64,000 nucleotides of DNA from Streptomyces sp. SID8374 (lineage in GTDB: Bacteria > Actinomycetota > Actinomycetes > Streptomycetales > Streptomycetaceae), in NCBI RefSeq assembly GCF_009865135.1, contig NZ_WWGH01000002.1, forward strand, positions 1,860,001-1,924,000, read 5' to 3'. Each line of letters opens with the position of its first letter. Positions within the stretch are counted from its first letter, which is position 1. Made by a program: the position numbers and the translations under genes. Shown piece by piece: positions 1 to 10,900 of this stretch. Under the pieces are notes generated by a model. It saw nothing but the letters and a program-made list of their open reading frames with translations, did no database searches and had not been told where the DNA came from.

Positions 1-186
1 GATCAGGCTCAGCAGGCCGTTGGTGGAGAGCCCGGCCACCTGGGAGCCGCTGGTGTCGAAGAAGCCGAGCTGGTTGGTGAAGCCGAGGATGCCGAAGACC
101 AGAAGGATGACTCCGCAGAGCCCCGCTCCGATCCGGTACACGGTCGCGAGCCGGTGGTCCACGGGGAGTTCGTCGCTCAGTTTCAT
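1..186 (-). CDS. DUF4383 family membrane protein, N-terminal part (truncated by window edge)
   Basis: Only the first 62 codons lie in the window; the gene runs off the left edge. The start ATG is the complement of 184-186. A charged N-terminus (MKLSDELPVDHRLATVYRIG) is followed by a hydrophobic segment (GAGLCGVILLVFGILGF), and the sequence continues toward a second hydrophobic stretch. This is the typical beginning of DUF4383 proteins, small four-helix membrane proteins of unknown function in actinobacteria. It lies 80 bp downstream of the ECF sigma factor on the same strand, so the two may be co-transcribed. No function can be inferred beyond membrane location. Confidence 0.7.
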   Translation of the reverse strand, partial: MKLSDELPVDHRLATVYRIGAGLCGVILLVFGILGFTNQLGFFDTSGSQVAGLSTNGLLSLI

Positions 187-266
187 TGCCGTCTCCTGTC
201 GGTGGCTGGTGCGGGGCCCGGGCGGGCCCTGATCGTCCGCCCCCTCTTCCTGCGGCCCCCCTCCCG

Positions 267-920
267 TCACGCCACTCCGTCGGGACAGCCCTCCGCGACG
301 GAGCGCCGGATGCGCAATATCGCGCGCCGGGCGTGACTCTTCACTGTGCCCAGCGGCAGGCCGGTCCGCTCGGCGATCTGGACATGGGTGAGGTCGTCGA
401 AGAACGCCAGGCAGAGGATGTGCCGCTGGACCGGGGGCAGCTTGCGCAGCTCCTGCGTCACGAGCACACGGTCCAGCGCCGCCTCCGGCCGCTCGGCCGT
501 TCCGGGGGCGCCGGACCCCTCGCGCGCCGCGTGGGCGGCGGCCAGCTCCGTACGCCGGGAACGGGCCGCATGCGCGTCGGCGATCTTGCGGCGGGCGATG
601 CCGACCAGCCAGCCCGGAAGGGGGCCGCGCACCGCGTGGTAGCCGTGGCGGCCGCGCCACGCGGCGAGGAAGGTCTGCTGCGCCACGTCCTCGGCCTCCC
701 GGGCATCCCCCAGGGACCGGGCGGCCAGCGAGTACACCAGGGCACCCCAGCGGCGGTACACCAGCGCGAAGCTGTCCTCGTCGCCGCGTACGAAGCCGGC
801 GGCCAGCCGTTCCGACTCCACCCGGTCGTCGGACGGATTCCCGGCCCGGTCCTCGTGCCGGTTCCCGGCCGGGGCGGGCAGCGCGGCCACCGTGCCGACC
901 GGGCTCAGGAGTGCCGTCAT
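267..920 (-). CDS. ECF-type RNA polymerase sigma factor (LitS/SigK-like)
   Basis: A 217-residue sigma-70 family protein with only regions 2 and 4, the ECF layout. Region 2 (about residues 45-110) contains SFALVYRRWGALVYSLA and the EDVAQQTFLAAWR helix. Region 4 (about 150-210) contains LPPVQRHILCLAFFDDLTHVQIA and the recognition helix GLPLGTVKSHARRAILRIRR. The start is the ATG complement of 918-920. It is divergent from a MerR/B12-binding regulator across 178 bp. That arrangement resembles the light-responsive litR/litS pair of Streptomyces, where the B12 regulator controls the sigma factor. Family assignment is firm; light regulation is inferred from the neighbour. No separate anti-sigma gene is visible. 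Confidence 0.88.
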   Translation of the reverse strand: MTALLSPVGTVAALPAPAGNRHEDRAGNPSDDRVESERLAAGFVRGDEDSFALVYRRWGALVYSLAARSLGDAREAEDVAQQTFLAAWRGRHGYHAVRGPLPGWLVGIARRKIADAHAARSRRTELAAAHAAREGSGAPGTAERPEAALDRVLVTQELRKLPPVQRHILCLAFFDDLTHVQIAERTGLPLGTVKSHARRAILRIRRSVAEGCPDGVA

Positions 921-1098
921 GTCCGTCCGTCCTCTCCGCTGCGCCGCACGTCCGCTGCTCGAACCGCGACGGCCGACGCGGGATGCCGCGCAGGGCGGGC
1001 CGTCTTCCGGGCACCCCCGTGGCCCCGCTGATCACCAGGCAACCGGGCGGTGCCGCACCGGGCAACATGCATCGTTTCTGCGTCGTATGGTGGGCCGT

Positions 1099-2136
1099 AT
1101 GGACGATGCGGTCTCCACGCTCACCAGAGACCCCGCCGTCGGTGGCCTGACCACCGGGGCGGTGGCCCGGCTGCTGGGGGTGGCGCCGACGACGCTGCGC
1201 TCGTGGGACCGCCGTTACGGAATCGGCCCGGCCTCCCGCGAGGGCGGCCGCCACCGGCGGTGGACGGCGGCCGACATTCGGCTGCTGGAGTGCATGTGCG
1301 GCCTGACGAACGCGGGACTGCCCCCGGCCGAAGCCGCCCGCGCGGCCCTGGCGAGCGCCTCCCAGGAGGCCCCCGCACGACCGGAAGAGCACAAGAGCGG
1401 TAGCGAGCAGGAGACCCGCGACGGGCGGAACCCCCGAGGCGAGCGGAAGAGCCCCGACGGGCACCCCGCCTCCCGCGCCCCCGGGGCGCTCCCGATCGGC
1501 CGGGCCCGCCGGGAGTGCCGAGGCCTCGCCAGGGCGGCCGTCCGCCTCGACGCGCAGGCCATGGACGAACTGCTGGCCGAGGCGATCGACCGGCACGGGC
1601 TGCTCGCCGCCTGGGAGTCGGTCATCATGCCGACGCTGCACGCCGTCGGCCGTAAATGGGAGACGGCGGGGGAGCGGTACGTCGAGGTCGAACACCTCCT
1701 GTCCTGGCACGTCTCCAGCGCACTGCGCAGGGCCGCGTCGCAGCGCGCGCCCGCGGCCGGCTCCGGGGTCTCGCTCCTGGCCTGCACCCCGGGCGAGAGT
1801 CATACGCTGGCCCTGGAGGCGCTCGCCGCCGGACTGGCCCAACAGGGGCTGCCGGTAAGGATGTTCGGCGCGGCCCTGCCGGTGGAGGCGATGGAGGAGG
1901 CGGTACGGCGAACCGGGCCCGCCGCCGTCGTGCTCTGGGCCCAGTCCCGGTCCACCGCGAGCCGTGCGCTGGTGGCGCGGGTGGAATCCATCGAGTGGGG
2001 CGTACGGGGCGCCCGCCGGCGGCCGGTCGTGCTGGCCGCCGGACCGGGCTGGGCCGGGCAGCTGCCGCCCGGTGCCCGCCATCCGTCCGGTCTCGCCGAG
2101 GCGTTGGACGCCCTCGCGGCCATCAGCCGCCGCTGA
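1099..2136 (+). CDS. MerR-family regulator with cobalamin-binding domain (LitR/CarH-like)
   Basis: About 345 residues. The N-terminal MerR winged helix (about 14-80) includes GAVARLLGVAPTTLRSWDRR. A low-complexity charged linker (about 90-135) follows, then a B12-binding helical bundle and Rossmann domain. The bundle has W187 and the pair E198-H199, matching the W-x9/10-EH signature of CarH. The Rossmann part has E233-S234-H235, the position of the lower axial cobalamin histidine. CarH-type proteins sense light through adenosylcobalamin. The residue after W187 is Glu, not the His that CarH uses as upper ligand after photolysis. I chose the ATG at 1099 (GGTGGG just upstream); ATG 1087 is also possible. 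Divergent from the ECF sigma gene, its likely target. Confidence 0.85.
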   Translation: MDDAVSTLTRDPAVGGLTTGAVARLLGVAPTTLRSWDRRYGIGPASREGGRHRRWTAADIRLLECMCGLTNAGLPPAEAARAALASASQEAPARPEEHKSGSEQETRDGRNPRGERKSPDGHPASRAPGALPIGRARRECRGLARAAVRLDAQAMDELLAEAIDRHGLLAAWESVIMPTLHAVGRKWETAGERYVEVEHLLSWHVSSALRRAASQRAPAAGSGVSLLACTPGESHTLALEALAAGLAQQGLPVRMFGAALPVEAMEEAVRRTGPAAVVLWAQSRSTASRALVARVESIEWGVRGARRRPVVLAAGPGWAGQLPPGARHPSGLAEALDALAAISRR

Positions 2137-2158
2137 CCTCCGGCGGACCGCCCGCCCC

Positions 2159-3364
2159 TCAGCGCAGGAAGTCCGCCAGCCCCGTCAGCAGCCGCTCCAC
2201 ATCGTCCGTGTCGTTGTACGGGGACAGCCCCACGCGCAGGCCGCCCGCGTCGCCGAGGCCCAAGTGGCGGGAGGCTTCCAGGGCGTAGAAGGAACCGGCC
2301 GGGGCGTGGACGCCGGAACGGGCGAGGAAGCGGTACGCGTCGGAGGCGTCCCGGCCCTCGAAGGTGAGCAGCAGCGTGGGCGTCCGCTCGGCCGCCCGGG
2401 AGTGCACCGTCACCCCGCCGAGCTCGCCGAGCGCCTTCTCGGCCACCTCCAGCAGGGCGGTCTCGTGGGCCTCGATCGCCGCGTACGCGGACCGCAGCCG
2501 CTCCCGCCGCCCGCCCGCCGCGTCGCCGGAACCCAGGTCCGCGATGAAGTCGACGGCCGCGCGGGTGGCCGCCAGCGACTCGTAGGGGAGGGTGCCGAGT
2601 TCGAAGCGCTCGGGGACGGCGTCGCTGGACGGCACCAGCTTGTCGGGCCGCAGGGACTCCAGCAGCTCCGGGCGGGCGGCGAGCACACCGTGGTGGGGGC
2701 CGAAGAACTTGTACGGCGAGCAGACGAAGAAGTCGGCGCCGAGACGTTCCACATCCACGAAGTCGTGCGCCGTCAGGTGCACCCCGTCGACGTGGAACAG
2801 GGCACCGGCCCGGTGGACCAGCTCACCGATCGCGGTGACATCGGGGCGGGTGCCGATCAGGTTGGAGGCCCCGGTCACCGCGACCAGCCGGGTCCGCTCG
2901 GTCAGCAGTGAGCCGACGGCCTCCGTGGGCAGCTCACCGGTGGCCGGGTCGAACTCCGCCCACCGCACCACCGCGCCGGCCCGCTCGGCCGCCTGCACCC
3001 ACGGGCGGATGTTGGCGTCGTGGTCCAGCCGGCTGACCACCACCTCGTCGCCCGGCGCCCAACTCCTCGACAGGACGCGGGAGATGTCGTACGTGAGCTG
3101 GGTGGAGCCGCGTCCGTGGACGATCCCGCCCGGGTCCGCCCCCAGCAGATCGGCCAGCGCCTGTCTGAACTCGCCGACGATCGTCTCCGCGTGCACCTCC
3201 CCGGGCAGCGTGGCGCCCCGGATCGACAGCGGCCGGCTCAGCGCCTCGGTGAAGGCCGCGATGACGGGCGCCGGGGTCTGTGTGCCGCCGGGGCCGTCGA
3301 AGTGGGCCGTACCGGCCCGGAGGGCGGGAAACTGCGCGCGCACCGTGCTGATGTCGTAACTCAA
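2159..3364 (-). CDS. Cysteine desulfurase-like protein (class V aminotransferase fold)
   Basis: About 401 residues, fold-type I PLP enzyme of the class V aminotransferase family and the cysteine-desulfurase-like subgroup. Landmarks are a nucleotide-free N-terminus (YDISTVRAQFPAL), the PLP-contact stretch DGVHLTAHDFVDV with its aspartate, and the Schiff-base lysine in SPYKFFGPHHG. The C-terminal small domain ends with LRVGLSPYNDTDDVERLL. The upstream reading frame extends to 3487, but a TTG at 3364 preceded by GAGGGAG gives a family-typical start at YDIST. Whether it moves sulfur or acts on another amino acid is not visible. It is convergent with the B12 regulator (22 bp apart) and divergent from the PTM cluster across about 610 bp. 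Confidence 0.85.
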   Translation of the reverse strand: MSYDISTVRAQFPALRAGTAHFDGPGGTQTPAPVIAAFTEALSRPLSIRGATLPGEVHAETIVGEFRQALADLLGADPGGIVHGRGSTQLTYDISRVLSRSWAPGDEVVVSRLDHDANIRPWVQAAERAGAVVRWAEFDPATGELPTEAVGSLLTERTRLVAVTGASNLIGTRPDVTAIGELVHRAGALFHVDGVHLTAHDFVDVERLGADFFVCSPYKFFGPHHGVLAARPELLESLRPDKLVPSSDAVPERFELGTLPYESLAATRAAVDFIADLGSGDAAGGRRERLRSAYAAIEAHETALLEVAEKALGELGGVTVHSRAAERTPTLLLTFEGRDASDAYRFLARSGVHAPAGSFYALEASRHLGLGDAGGLRVGLSPYNDTDDVERLLTGLADFLR

Positions 3365-3975
3365 GGAGACTCCCTCGCTCGTGGGCGCCCGGCCCGGGTC
3401 ACGGTCATGGCGCCGACAGTCCGTCGCCGCAGCGCCGCCCGAGGGCGGGCGCGCGGTTCGGCGCCGATCATCGCAGGGTGTCCCCACCCGTGAAAGGACG
3501 CCTCACACCGCCCCGTACGCGGGCGCACGGCCCCCGGTCAGGAGTGCGCCGCAGCGTACGCACGCACATCACGGCGCGCATTCATGCGCCCGTCACACGG
3601 CACAGGGATGATCCTATGAGGAAATTCCTCGTACAAATTGACTCACGCAGCCGTCGCGCAGGATTTCCCGCATTCTCCCCGCCCCGGTAAACGTGTTCAC
3701 CGGTGGTGCGCGGCGAACGCCCGTGAAGAGGCCGTCAATTCGGTGGCGAGGTGGTGGTTAAAGCCGTGGGATTCGGAAATGAATGATCTGGGCCGATGGA
3801 GTTGGGGGGCATCGGTTCACGCCACGGTCCGTTTCGCCGGAGCCGGGTGTCCGGAATTGGTCGGTGCATGAGTGATCCGCTCGCACCCCGAGGTGCCCAT
3901 CGACTTCTCGGGCTCCCTTGAGCTGCACCGATGCGATGTTCTCTCCTAGATCACATCTCCTGTGGAGGGTCGCGG
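3365..3975. promoter_or_regulatory. Intergenic region upstream of the PTM cluster
   Basis: About 610 bases between the class V enzyme and ftdA with no convincing coding potential. The middle part is less GC-rich than its surroundings, as is usual for control regions here. It contains a perfect 13-bp palindrome at 3618-3630 and must hold the promoter of the PTM operon. I see no unambiguous -35/-10 pair. The short reading frames here (for example around 3478-3690) lack ribosome binding sites and family resemblance. Confidence 0.55.
3618..3630. promoter_or_regulatory. 13-bp palindrome upstream of ftdA
   Basis: GAGGAA-A-TTCCTC is a perfect 6-bp inverted repeat around one base, in the AT-richest part of the intergenic region and about 350 bp before the ftdA start. 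It could be an operator or a transcript hairpin; nothing ties it to a known regulator. Confidence 0.35.
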
Positions 3976-4932
3976 ATGGACGAGTGCGAACGGTCCGCCG
4001 ATGGCGAGATCGATTCGGTTGGATATTCGGACGGCGGGAAGGGCCCGGTCGGAATCTCCCTGGCTTCCGTCCTCCGTGCGGTCGCCTATCCGCTCCTATT
4101 GCTGGCCGTCGTCCTTGTCGGCGCGTCAGCATTGGCCCTGCGCTGGGATCCGGCCATCGTGAGCCCGCTTTTCCTCGTCGGAACTCTCGTGTATCTGGCC
4201 GTTCTCGAACAACTGATTCCCTATGACCGGAGCTGGCATCCGGGAAAGGACGAGTGGCGCTGGTACGGCATCTACTTCCTGCTCACCATGGCCGGAAGTG
4301 GACTGGCGCAACTTCTGGTCACGGCCGCCGTGGGGTGGATCTCGGCCGACGAGCGGGGCCACCACCTCTGGGCCGAGATCCCGGGCGCCCTGCTGGCCGG
4401 ATCGCTCGTCAGCTACCTGGTGCACCGCCTCGGCCACACCAGCGCCCTCCTGTGGCGGCTGCACGGGGTGCACCACGTCCCGCAGAAGGTCAACGTCGCC
4501 AACAACGGCGTCAACCACGTGCTGGACATCGTGCTCGCCCAGAGCCTCGTCCAGCTGACCCTGGCCCTGGCCGGATTCTCCCGCTCGGCCGTGCTGGTGA
4601 CCGGGCTCTTCGTCGTCGCCCAGGGCTATTTCGTGCACGCCAACATCGACGTCCGCATCGGCCGCTTCAACCATCTGCTGGCCAGCCCCGAACAGCACCG
4701 CCTGCACCACAGCACCGACCTGTCCGAAGCCGGTCACTACGGCTCCGACCTCTCGTGCTGGGACCACCTCTTCGGCAGCTTCACCTGGCACCCCGGCCGC
4801 GAACCCGCCGCCGTCGGCCTCCACGACCCGGCCTCCTTCCCCGGCACCGGAGAGATCGTCGCCGGCTTCCTGCACCCGTGGCGGCGCCGGCCGGAACCGG
4901 AAACCCCGGCCGGACCGGCAGCCAACACCTGA
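3976..4932 (+). CDS. ftdA: Sterol desaturase / fatty acid hydroxylase family protein of the PTM cluster (FtdA-like)
   Basis: About 318 residues, membrane di-iron hydroxylase. Two to three hydrophobic segments (about 28-75 and 100-125) precede the histidine clusters: HRLGH, HGVHH, NHLLASPEQHRLHH and a late histidine in EAGHYGSD. These eight-histidine motifs define the fatty acid hydroxylase superfamily. In PTM clusters (HSAF, frontalamide) this enzyme hydroxylates the ornithine-derived part of the tetramate. The ATG at 3976 follows GGAGGG at 3963-3968; a longer frame from 3931 lacks such a site. It is the first gene of a same-strand operon, 29 bp before the hybrid synthase. Identification rests on family motifs plus exact cluster context. 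Confidence 0.9.
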   Translation: MDECERSADGEIDSVGYSDGGKGPVGISLASVLRAVAYPLLLLAVVLVGASALALRWDPAIVSPLFLVGTLVYLAVLEQLIPYDRSWHPGKDEWRWYGIYFLLTMAGSGLAQLLVTAAVGWISADERGHHLWAEIPGALLAGSLVSYLVHRLGHTSALLWRLHGVHHVPQKVNVANNGVNHVLDIVLAQSLVQLTLALAGFSRSAVLVTGLFVVAQGYFVHANIDVRIGRFNHLLASPEQHRLHHSTDLSEAGHYGSDLSCWDHLFGSFTWHPGREPAAVGLHDPASFPGTGEIVAGFLHPWRRRPEPETPAGPAANT

Positions 4933-4961
4933 TGCTCCACCACGACTTGAGGAGTTCGACC

Positions 4962-7900
4962 ATGGCCGACGCGAACAACCGGGCATTACGCGACAAGGTG
5001 GCGATCGTCGGGATGGGCTGCCGCCTCCCCGGTGGCGCCTCGGACCACCGGACGTTCTGGCGCAACCTGATGGCGGGCAAGGACTGCATCACGCCCACCC
5101 CGCCCGACCGGTACGACGTGACCACACTCGGCAGCCGGTTCCGGGACAAACCAGGGCGCCTCGTCGGCAGCCGCGGCGGATACATCGACGGCTTCGACGA
5201 GTTCGACCCCGCGTTCTTCGGCATCAGCCCCCGAGAGGCCGACCACATGGACCCCCAGCAGCGAAAGCTGCTGGAGGTGGCCTGGGAGACCCTGGAGGAC
5301 GGCGGCCAGCGCCCCGCCGACCTGGCCGGGGAGAACGTCGCCGTGTACGTCGGCGCGTTCACCCTGGACTACAAGATCCTCCAGTTCGCGGACCTGGGCT
5401 TCACCTCGCTGGCCGCCCACACTGCGACCGGCACCATGATGACGATGGTGTCGAACCGGATCTCGTACTGCTTCGACTTCCGCGGCCCCAGCCTCTCCAT
5501 CGACACCGCGTGCAGCTCCTCCCTGGTCGCCGTCCACCTCGCCTGCCAGGCCCTCGGCCGGGGCGAGACCGATCTCGCGCTCGCGGGCGGCACCCTGCTG
5601 AACCTGGCCCCGCAGTACACGATCGCCGAGACGAAGGGCGGCTTCCTGTCGCCCGAGGGCCGCTCCCGTACGTTCGACGCGGGCGCCGACGGCTATGTAC
5701 GGGCCGAGGGCGTCGGCCTGGTCGCGCTGAAGCGCCTGGAGGACGCCGTCCGCGACGGGGACCGCATCCACGCGGTCATCCTCGGCAGCGGGGTCAACCA
5801 GGACGGCCACACCAACGGCATCACCGTGCCCAACCCCGACGCACAGGTCTCCCTCATCCGCCGCGTCTGCGCCGAGGCGGGCATCGCCCCCGGCGAGCTC
5901 CAGTACATGGAGGCGCACGGCACCTCCACCCCCGTCGGCGACCCGATCGAGGCGGGCGCCCTCGCCCGCGCCCTGGCCATCGGACGCAAGCCGGGCACCC
6001 GCGCCTACGTCGGCTCCGTGAAGACCAACATCGGGCACACCGAGTCCGCCGCCGGGATCGCCGGGCTGATCAAGACCGTCCTCTGCCTCAAGCACGGAAC
6101 GATCCCGCCCCACATCAACCTGGAGCGCCTCAACCCCGCCATCGACCAGGCCTCACTGCCGTACGAGATCCCCACCCGGCCGACCCCCTGGCCCGACCAC
6201 GACGGACCCGCCCGGGCAGGCGTCAACTCGTTCGGGTTCGGCGGCACCAACGCCCATGTCGTCCTGGAGGAGGCCCCACCGCTCCCGCAGGACAGCGCCC
6301 CTTCCACCGAACGGGCCTGGAGCATCCTGCCGTTGAGCGCCCGGCACCCGGAAGCGCTCCCGGAGCTGGCCGCCGGCATCCGCGCCGAACTGGCCGGTGA
6401 GAACGGCCCCGCCGTCGCCCTGCCCGACCTCGGCCACACCCTGGCCCACCGCCGCCAGCACCTCCCGCACCGGCTCTCCGTCGTCCACTCCTCCCGCGCC
6501 TCCCTCGACGAGGCGCTCGCCGCCCTCCAGCGCGGCGAGGCCCACCCCCGGGTCGTCCAGGACCGCGCGCGGGACGCCGAAGCGCGGCGCCTGGTCTGGG
6601 TCTTCACCGGCATGGGCCCCCAGTGGTGGGGCATGGGCCGCCAACTCCTCCACGACGAACCGGTGTTCCGCGACGCGGTCACCGCATGCGACCACGCCCT
6701 GCGGGAGTTCGCCGACTGGTCCCTGATCGAGGAGCTGACCGCCGAGGAGTCCGCCTCGCGCATGGCCGAGACCTGGCTCGCGCAGCCCGCCAACTTCGCC
6801 CTCCAGGTCGGTCTCGCCGCCCTGTGGAGGTCGTACGGCGTGCGCCCGGACGCCGTCGTCGGACACAGCACCGGCGAGATCGCCGCCTTCCACGAGGCGG
6901 GCGTCTACTCCCTCCGGGACGCGGCCCGGATCGCGGTGCACCGCAGCCGCCTCCAGCAGACCCTCGCCGGGACGGGCACCATGCTCGCGGTGAGCCTGAC
7001 GGAGGAGGAGGCCGAGCGCCGGGTGCGGCCCTACCGGGACCGGGTCTCGGTCGCCGCCGTCAACAGCCCCACCTCCATCACGCTGGCCGGGGAGGCGGAC
7101 GCCCTGGCGCTGCTGGCCGAGGAGTTGCGGGCCGAGCAGCTGTTCGCCAAGTTCCTCACCGTACAAGTTCCCTACCACAGCGTCGGAATGGAGCGGATCA
7201 AGGACGAACTGCTCACGGCACTGGCCCCCTTGGAGCCGCGCCCGGCTCACCTCCCGCTCTACCTCACGGGCAGCGAAGGGGTGGCCGAGGGAAGCGAGTT
7301 GGACGCCGACTACTGGTGGCGGAACGTCCGCGACCGGGTGAGGTTCCGGTCCGCCGTGGACCGCCTCGCGGGCGACGGGCACCAGGTGTTCCTGGAGATC
7401 GGCCCGCACCCGGTCCTCGGCCATGCCATCCGCGAGTGCCTGGAGGCCACCGGGGCGGCCGGGCTGACCCTGCCCTCGATCCGCCGCCAGGAGGACGAGA
7501 GCGAGCGGTTCGCGCTCTCCCTCGCCTCCCTGCACAACCTGGGCGCCGACATCGACTGGGACGTCCTCCAACCCTCCGGCCGGCCCGTCACCCTGCCCCC
7601 TCACCCCTTCCGGCGCGACCGGCACTGGACCGAGCCCCCGGCCGTCGCGAAGGTCCGCCTGGGCCGGATCGACCACCCCCTCCTCGGCCGCCGCACCGAC
7701 CGCACCGAACCGGCCTGGCAGGCCCGCCTGGACACCGAGTCCCTGCCCTACCTGGCCGACCACCGCATCCAGGACACCGTGGTGTTCCCCGCCGCCGGAT
7801 ACATCGAGATGGCGACCCAGGCCGTCCTGCGGCTCACCGGTGGCACGGCAGCCGTCCTCGCCGACATCGACCTGCGCAAGGCGCTCTTCCTGCCCGACGG

Positions 7901-10900
7901 CGAGGACCGGACCGTGGAGGTGTCGCTCTCCCTGGAGGACGCGGCCTTCACGATCGCCTCGCCCGCGACCGGGGACGACGGGGAGCGGACCGTCCACGCG
8001 AGCGGCATCGTCCGCACCGGGCAGCGCCGCAGGACCGGCGCCCCTCTGGACGCCGCCGCGATCCGGGCCCGTACCGTACGCCGACTCGCCGGCCCCGACT
8101 GCTACACCGCGCTGGCCGGGCTCGGCTACCACTACGGCCCCGCCTTCCGGGCCATCGAGGAGGTGTGGATCGGCGCCGGGGAAGTCCTCGCCAGGATCCG
8201 CCCGCCCGAGGGGGTCGACGCCTCCGGCCACCACCTCCACCCGGTCCTCCTCGACGCCTGCTTCCAGGCGCTGCTGACCCCGCAACTCCTCCAGGACCCG
8301 GCACCGGGGGCAGGCATCAGGCTGCCGCTCTCGCTGGCCGAGGTCGCCCTCGGCCCCATCGGCGACCAGCCGCTCTGGGTGCACGCCACCCTGCGCCCCG
8401 CCGACGCGGACACCACGCTCGGGGACATCACCCTGTACGCCGACGACGGCACCCCGTTCGGCCGGATCGAGGGGTTCCGCGCCGCCGACGTGGAGAAGGC
8501 GGCGACCGCCGTCGCCCGGACCACCATCGACTCCTGGCTCGCGGAGACGGTCTGGACGGAGGTCCCGGAGCTGGGGGAGGAAGACCCGCTCGCGCCCGCA
8601 GGGATAGCGGCCCGGGACCACGGCTGGCTGGTCCTCGCCGACACCCAGGGCGTCGCCGACGCCTTCTCCACCCTCGCCGCCGCCCGGGGCGAGCGCTGCC
8701 ACCTGGTGCGCCGGGGCGAGGCGTACGCCGGAGCGGGCCCGGACGGCTCGTTCACCGTGAACCCCGGGTCCACCGCCGACCTGGAGCGCCTCTTCGCCGA
8801 CCTGGACCGGGACGGCGAGCCGTTCCGCGGGGCCGTCCTGCACCTGTGGAACCTGGACCGGCCCTCCCTCGCCGCCTGCGACCGGCAGGCCGTCCGCGAC
8901 CACGCGGGCCCGGGCTCGTACTCCCTGATCGCCCTGGCCCGGACCCTGCTCGCCCGGGGCCTCGGCGGCAGGCTGCACATCGTCACCCGGGGCGCCCAGC
9001 CCGTCCTGCCCGACGAACCCGTCGAACCCCTCGGGGCCCCCGCATGGGGCGTCGGCCGCGTCCTGCGCCACCAGGAATTGACCGACCACCGGGGCAAGTT
9101 GATCGACCTCGACCCCGAGCGGCGGCCCGGTCCGGAAGGTGCCCTCGCCGAAGCGGAGGCGCTCCTGCGCGAGGTGCTGACCGACGACGAGGAGGAGATC
9201 GCCCTACGTGAGGGCGTACGCCGCACCAGCCGCCTCCGCCAGGCCGAAGGCCTGACCCGGCCGCTGCCGCTGCGGCTGCGGGCCGACGGGAGCTATCTGG
9301 TGACCGGGGCCTTCGGCGCGCTCGGCCGGCTGCTCTGCCGCACCCTCGTCCAACGCGGGGCGCGCAGGCTCATCCTGGTGGGGCGTACGCCGGTGCCCGC
9401 CCGCGAGAAGTGGGGCTCCACCGACCCCGCCACCGCCGAGGGCCGGGCGGTGGAACTGCTCCGTGAGCTGGAGACGCTCGGCGCCCAGGCCGTCCTGGCC
9501 CCCCTCGACATCACCGACGAGGACGCCCTGACCACCTGGCTGGACGCCTACCGGCGCGCCGGCTCCCCTCCCGTACGCGGGGTTTTCCATCTCGCCGGAC
9601 AGGTCCGCGACACCCTGGTCACCGACCTGGACCGGCCCGCCTTCGACGCCGTCCACGACCCCAAGACCGTCGGCGCCCACCTCCTCCACCGCCACCTGCG
9701 GGACGAACCCCTCGACCACTTCGTCCTCTTCGCCTCCATCGCCTCCCTGCTCACCACCGCCGGCCAGACCAACTACGCGGCGGGCAACGCCTTCCTGGAC
9801 GCGCTGGCCCACCACCGCCGGGCCCAGGGCCTGCCCGCGCTCAGCCTGGACTGGGGCCCCTGGGCCACCGGCATGATCGAGGAACTCGGCCTGGTCGACC
9901 ACTACCTGCACAGCCGGGGCATGAGCTCCCTGGCCCCCGACGCGGGCATGGCCGTCCTGGAACGCGTCATCGGCCAGGACCACGCCCAACTCGTCGTCGC
10001 CACCGTCGTCAACTGGCCCACCTTCCTGGCCTGGTACCCCTCCCCGCCCCCGCTCGTCACCGCCCTCGCAGCAGCGGCCGCCCCACCCCCGGCCGCCGAG
10101 CGGGCCGGCGGCTTCCTCGACACCTTCCGTACCGCCGACGAAGCAACCCGCCGCTCCCTGGTGGCCGAGCGCTTCGCCACCCTCTCCGGCGCCGTCCTGC
10201 GCACCGGCACCGACCGCATCGACCCCGCCGAAGGCCTCGGCCAACTGGGACTCGACTCCCTGCTCGCCATGGAGCTGCGCGCCCGCATCCACGCCGAGCT
10301 CGGCGTCGCCCTGCCCGTGGTCGCCCTGCTCAGCGGGACCCCGGCCGGAGAGCTGGCCGCACAGCTCCACGACGGCCTGGCGGAACTCGCCGCGGCCGAC
10401 GGCTCCCACACCACCGGCCGGGCCGTCGAACTCCACGACGACCCCGCGTGCTACCCGCTGACCCAGAACCAGAAGGCCCTCTGGTTCCTCAAGCACCTCA
10501 ACCCCGACGGGTACGCCTACAACATCGGCGGAGCCGTCGAGGTGCATGTCGCCCTCGAACCGGACCTGATGTTCGAGGCCGTCCGCCGCCTCATCGCCCG
10601 CCACCCCGCTCTGCGCACCAACTTCCTGCTGGAGGACGGGCAGGCCGTGCAGCGGGTCTCCGAGGACACCGAACCGGACCTCGCTCTCTTCGACGTCCAG
10701 GGCGAGGAGTGGGAGACCATCCACGCCACCATCGTCGCCGAGTACCGCAAGCCCTACGACCTGGCCCACGACCCCCTGGTCCGCTTCCGCCTCTTCAAGC
10801 GCGGGCACGACCGCTGGGTCATCATGAAGGCCGTCCACCACATCGTCTCGGACGCCATCTCCACGTTCACCTTCATCGAGGAACTCTTCCAGGTCTACGA

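Noticed and set aside
3478-3690. Short plus-strand frames before ftdA
   Set aside because: They lack start signals and family resemblance and are probably chance frames in the promoter region.
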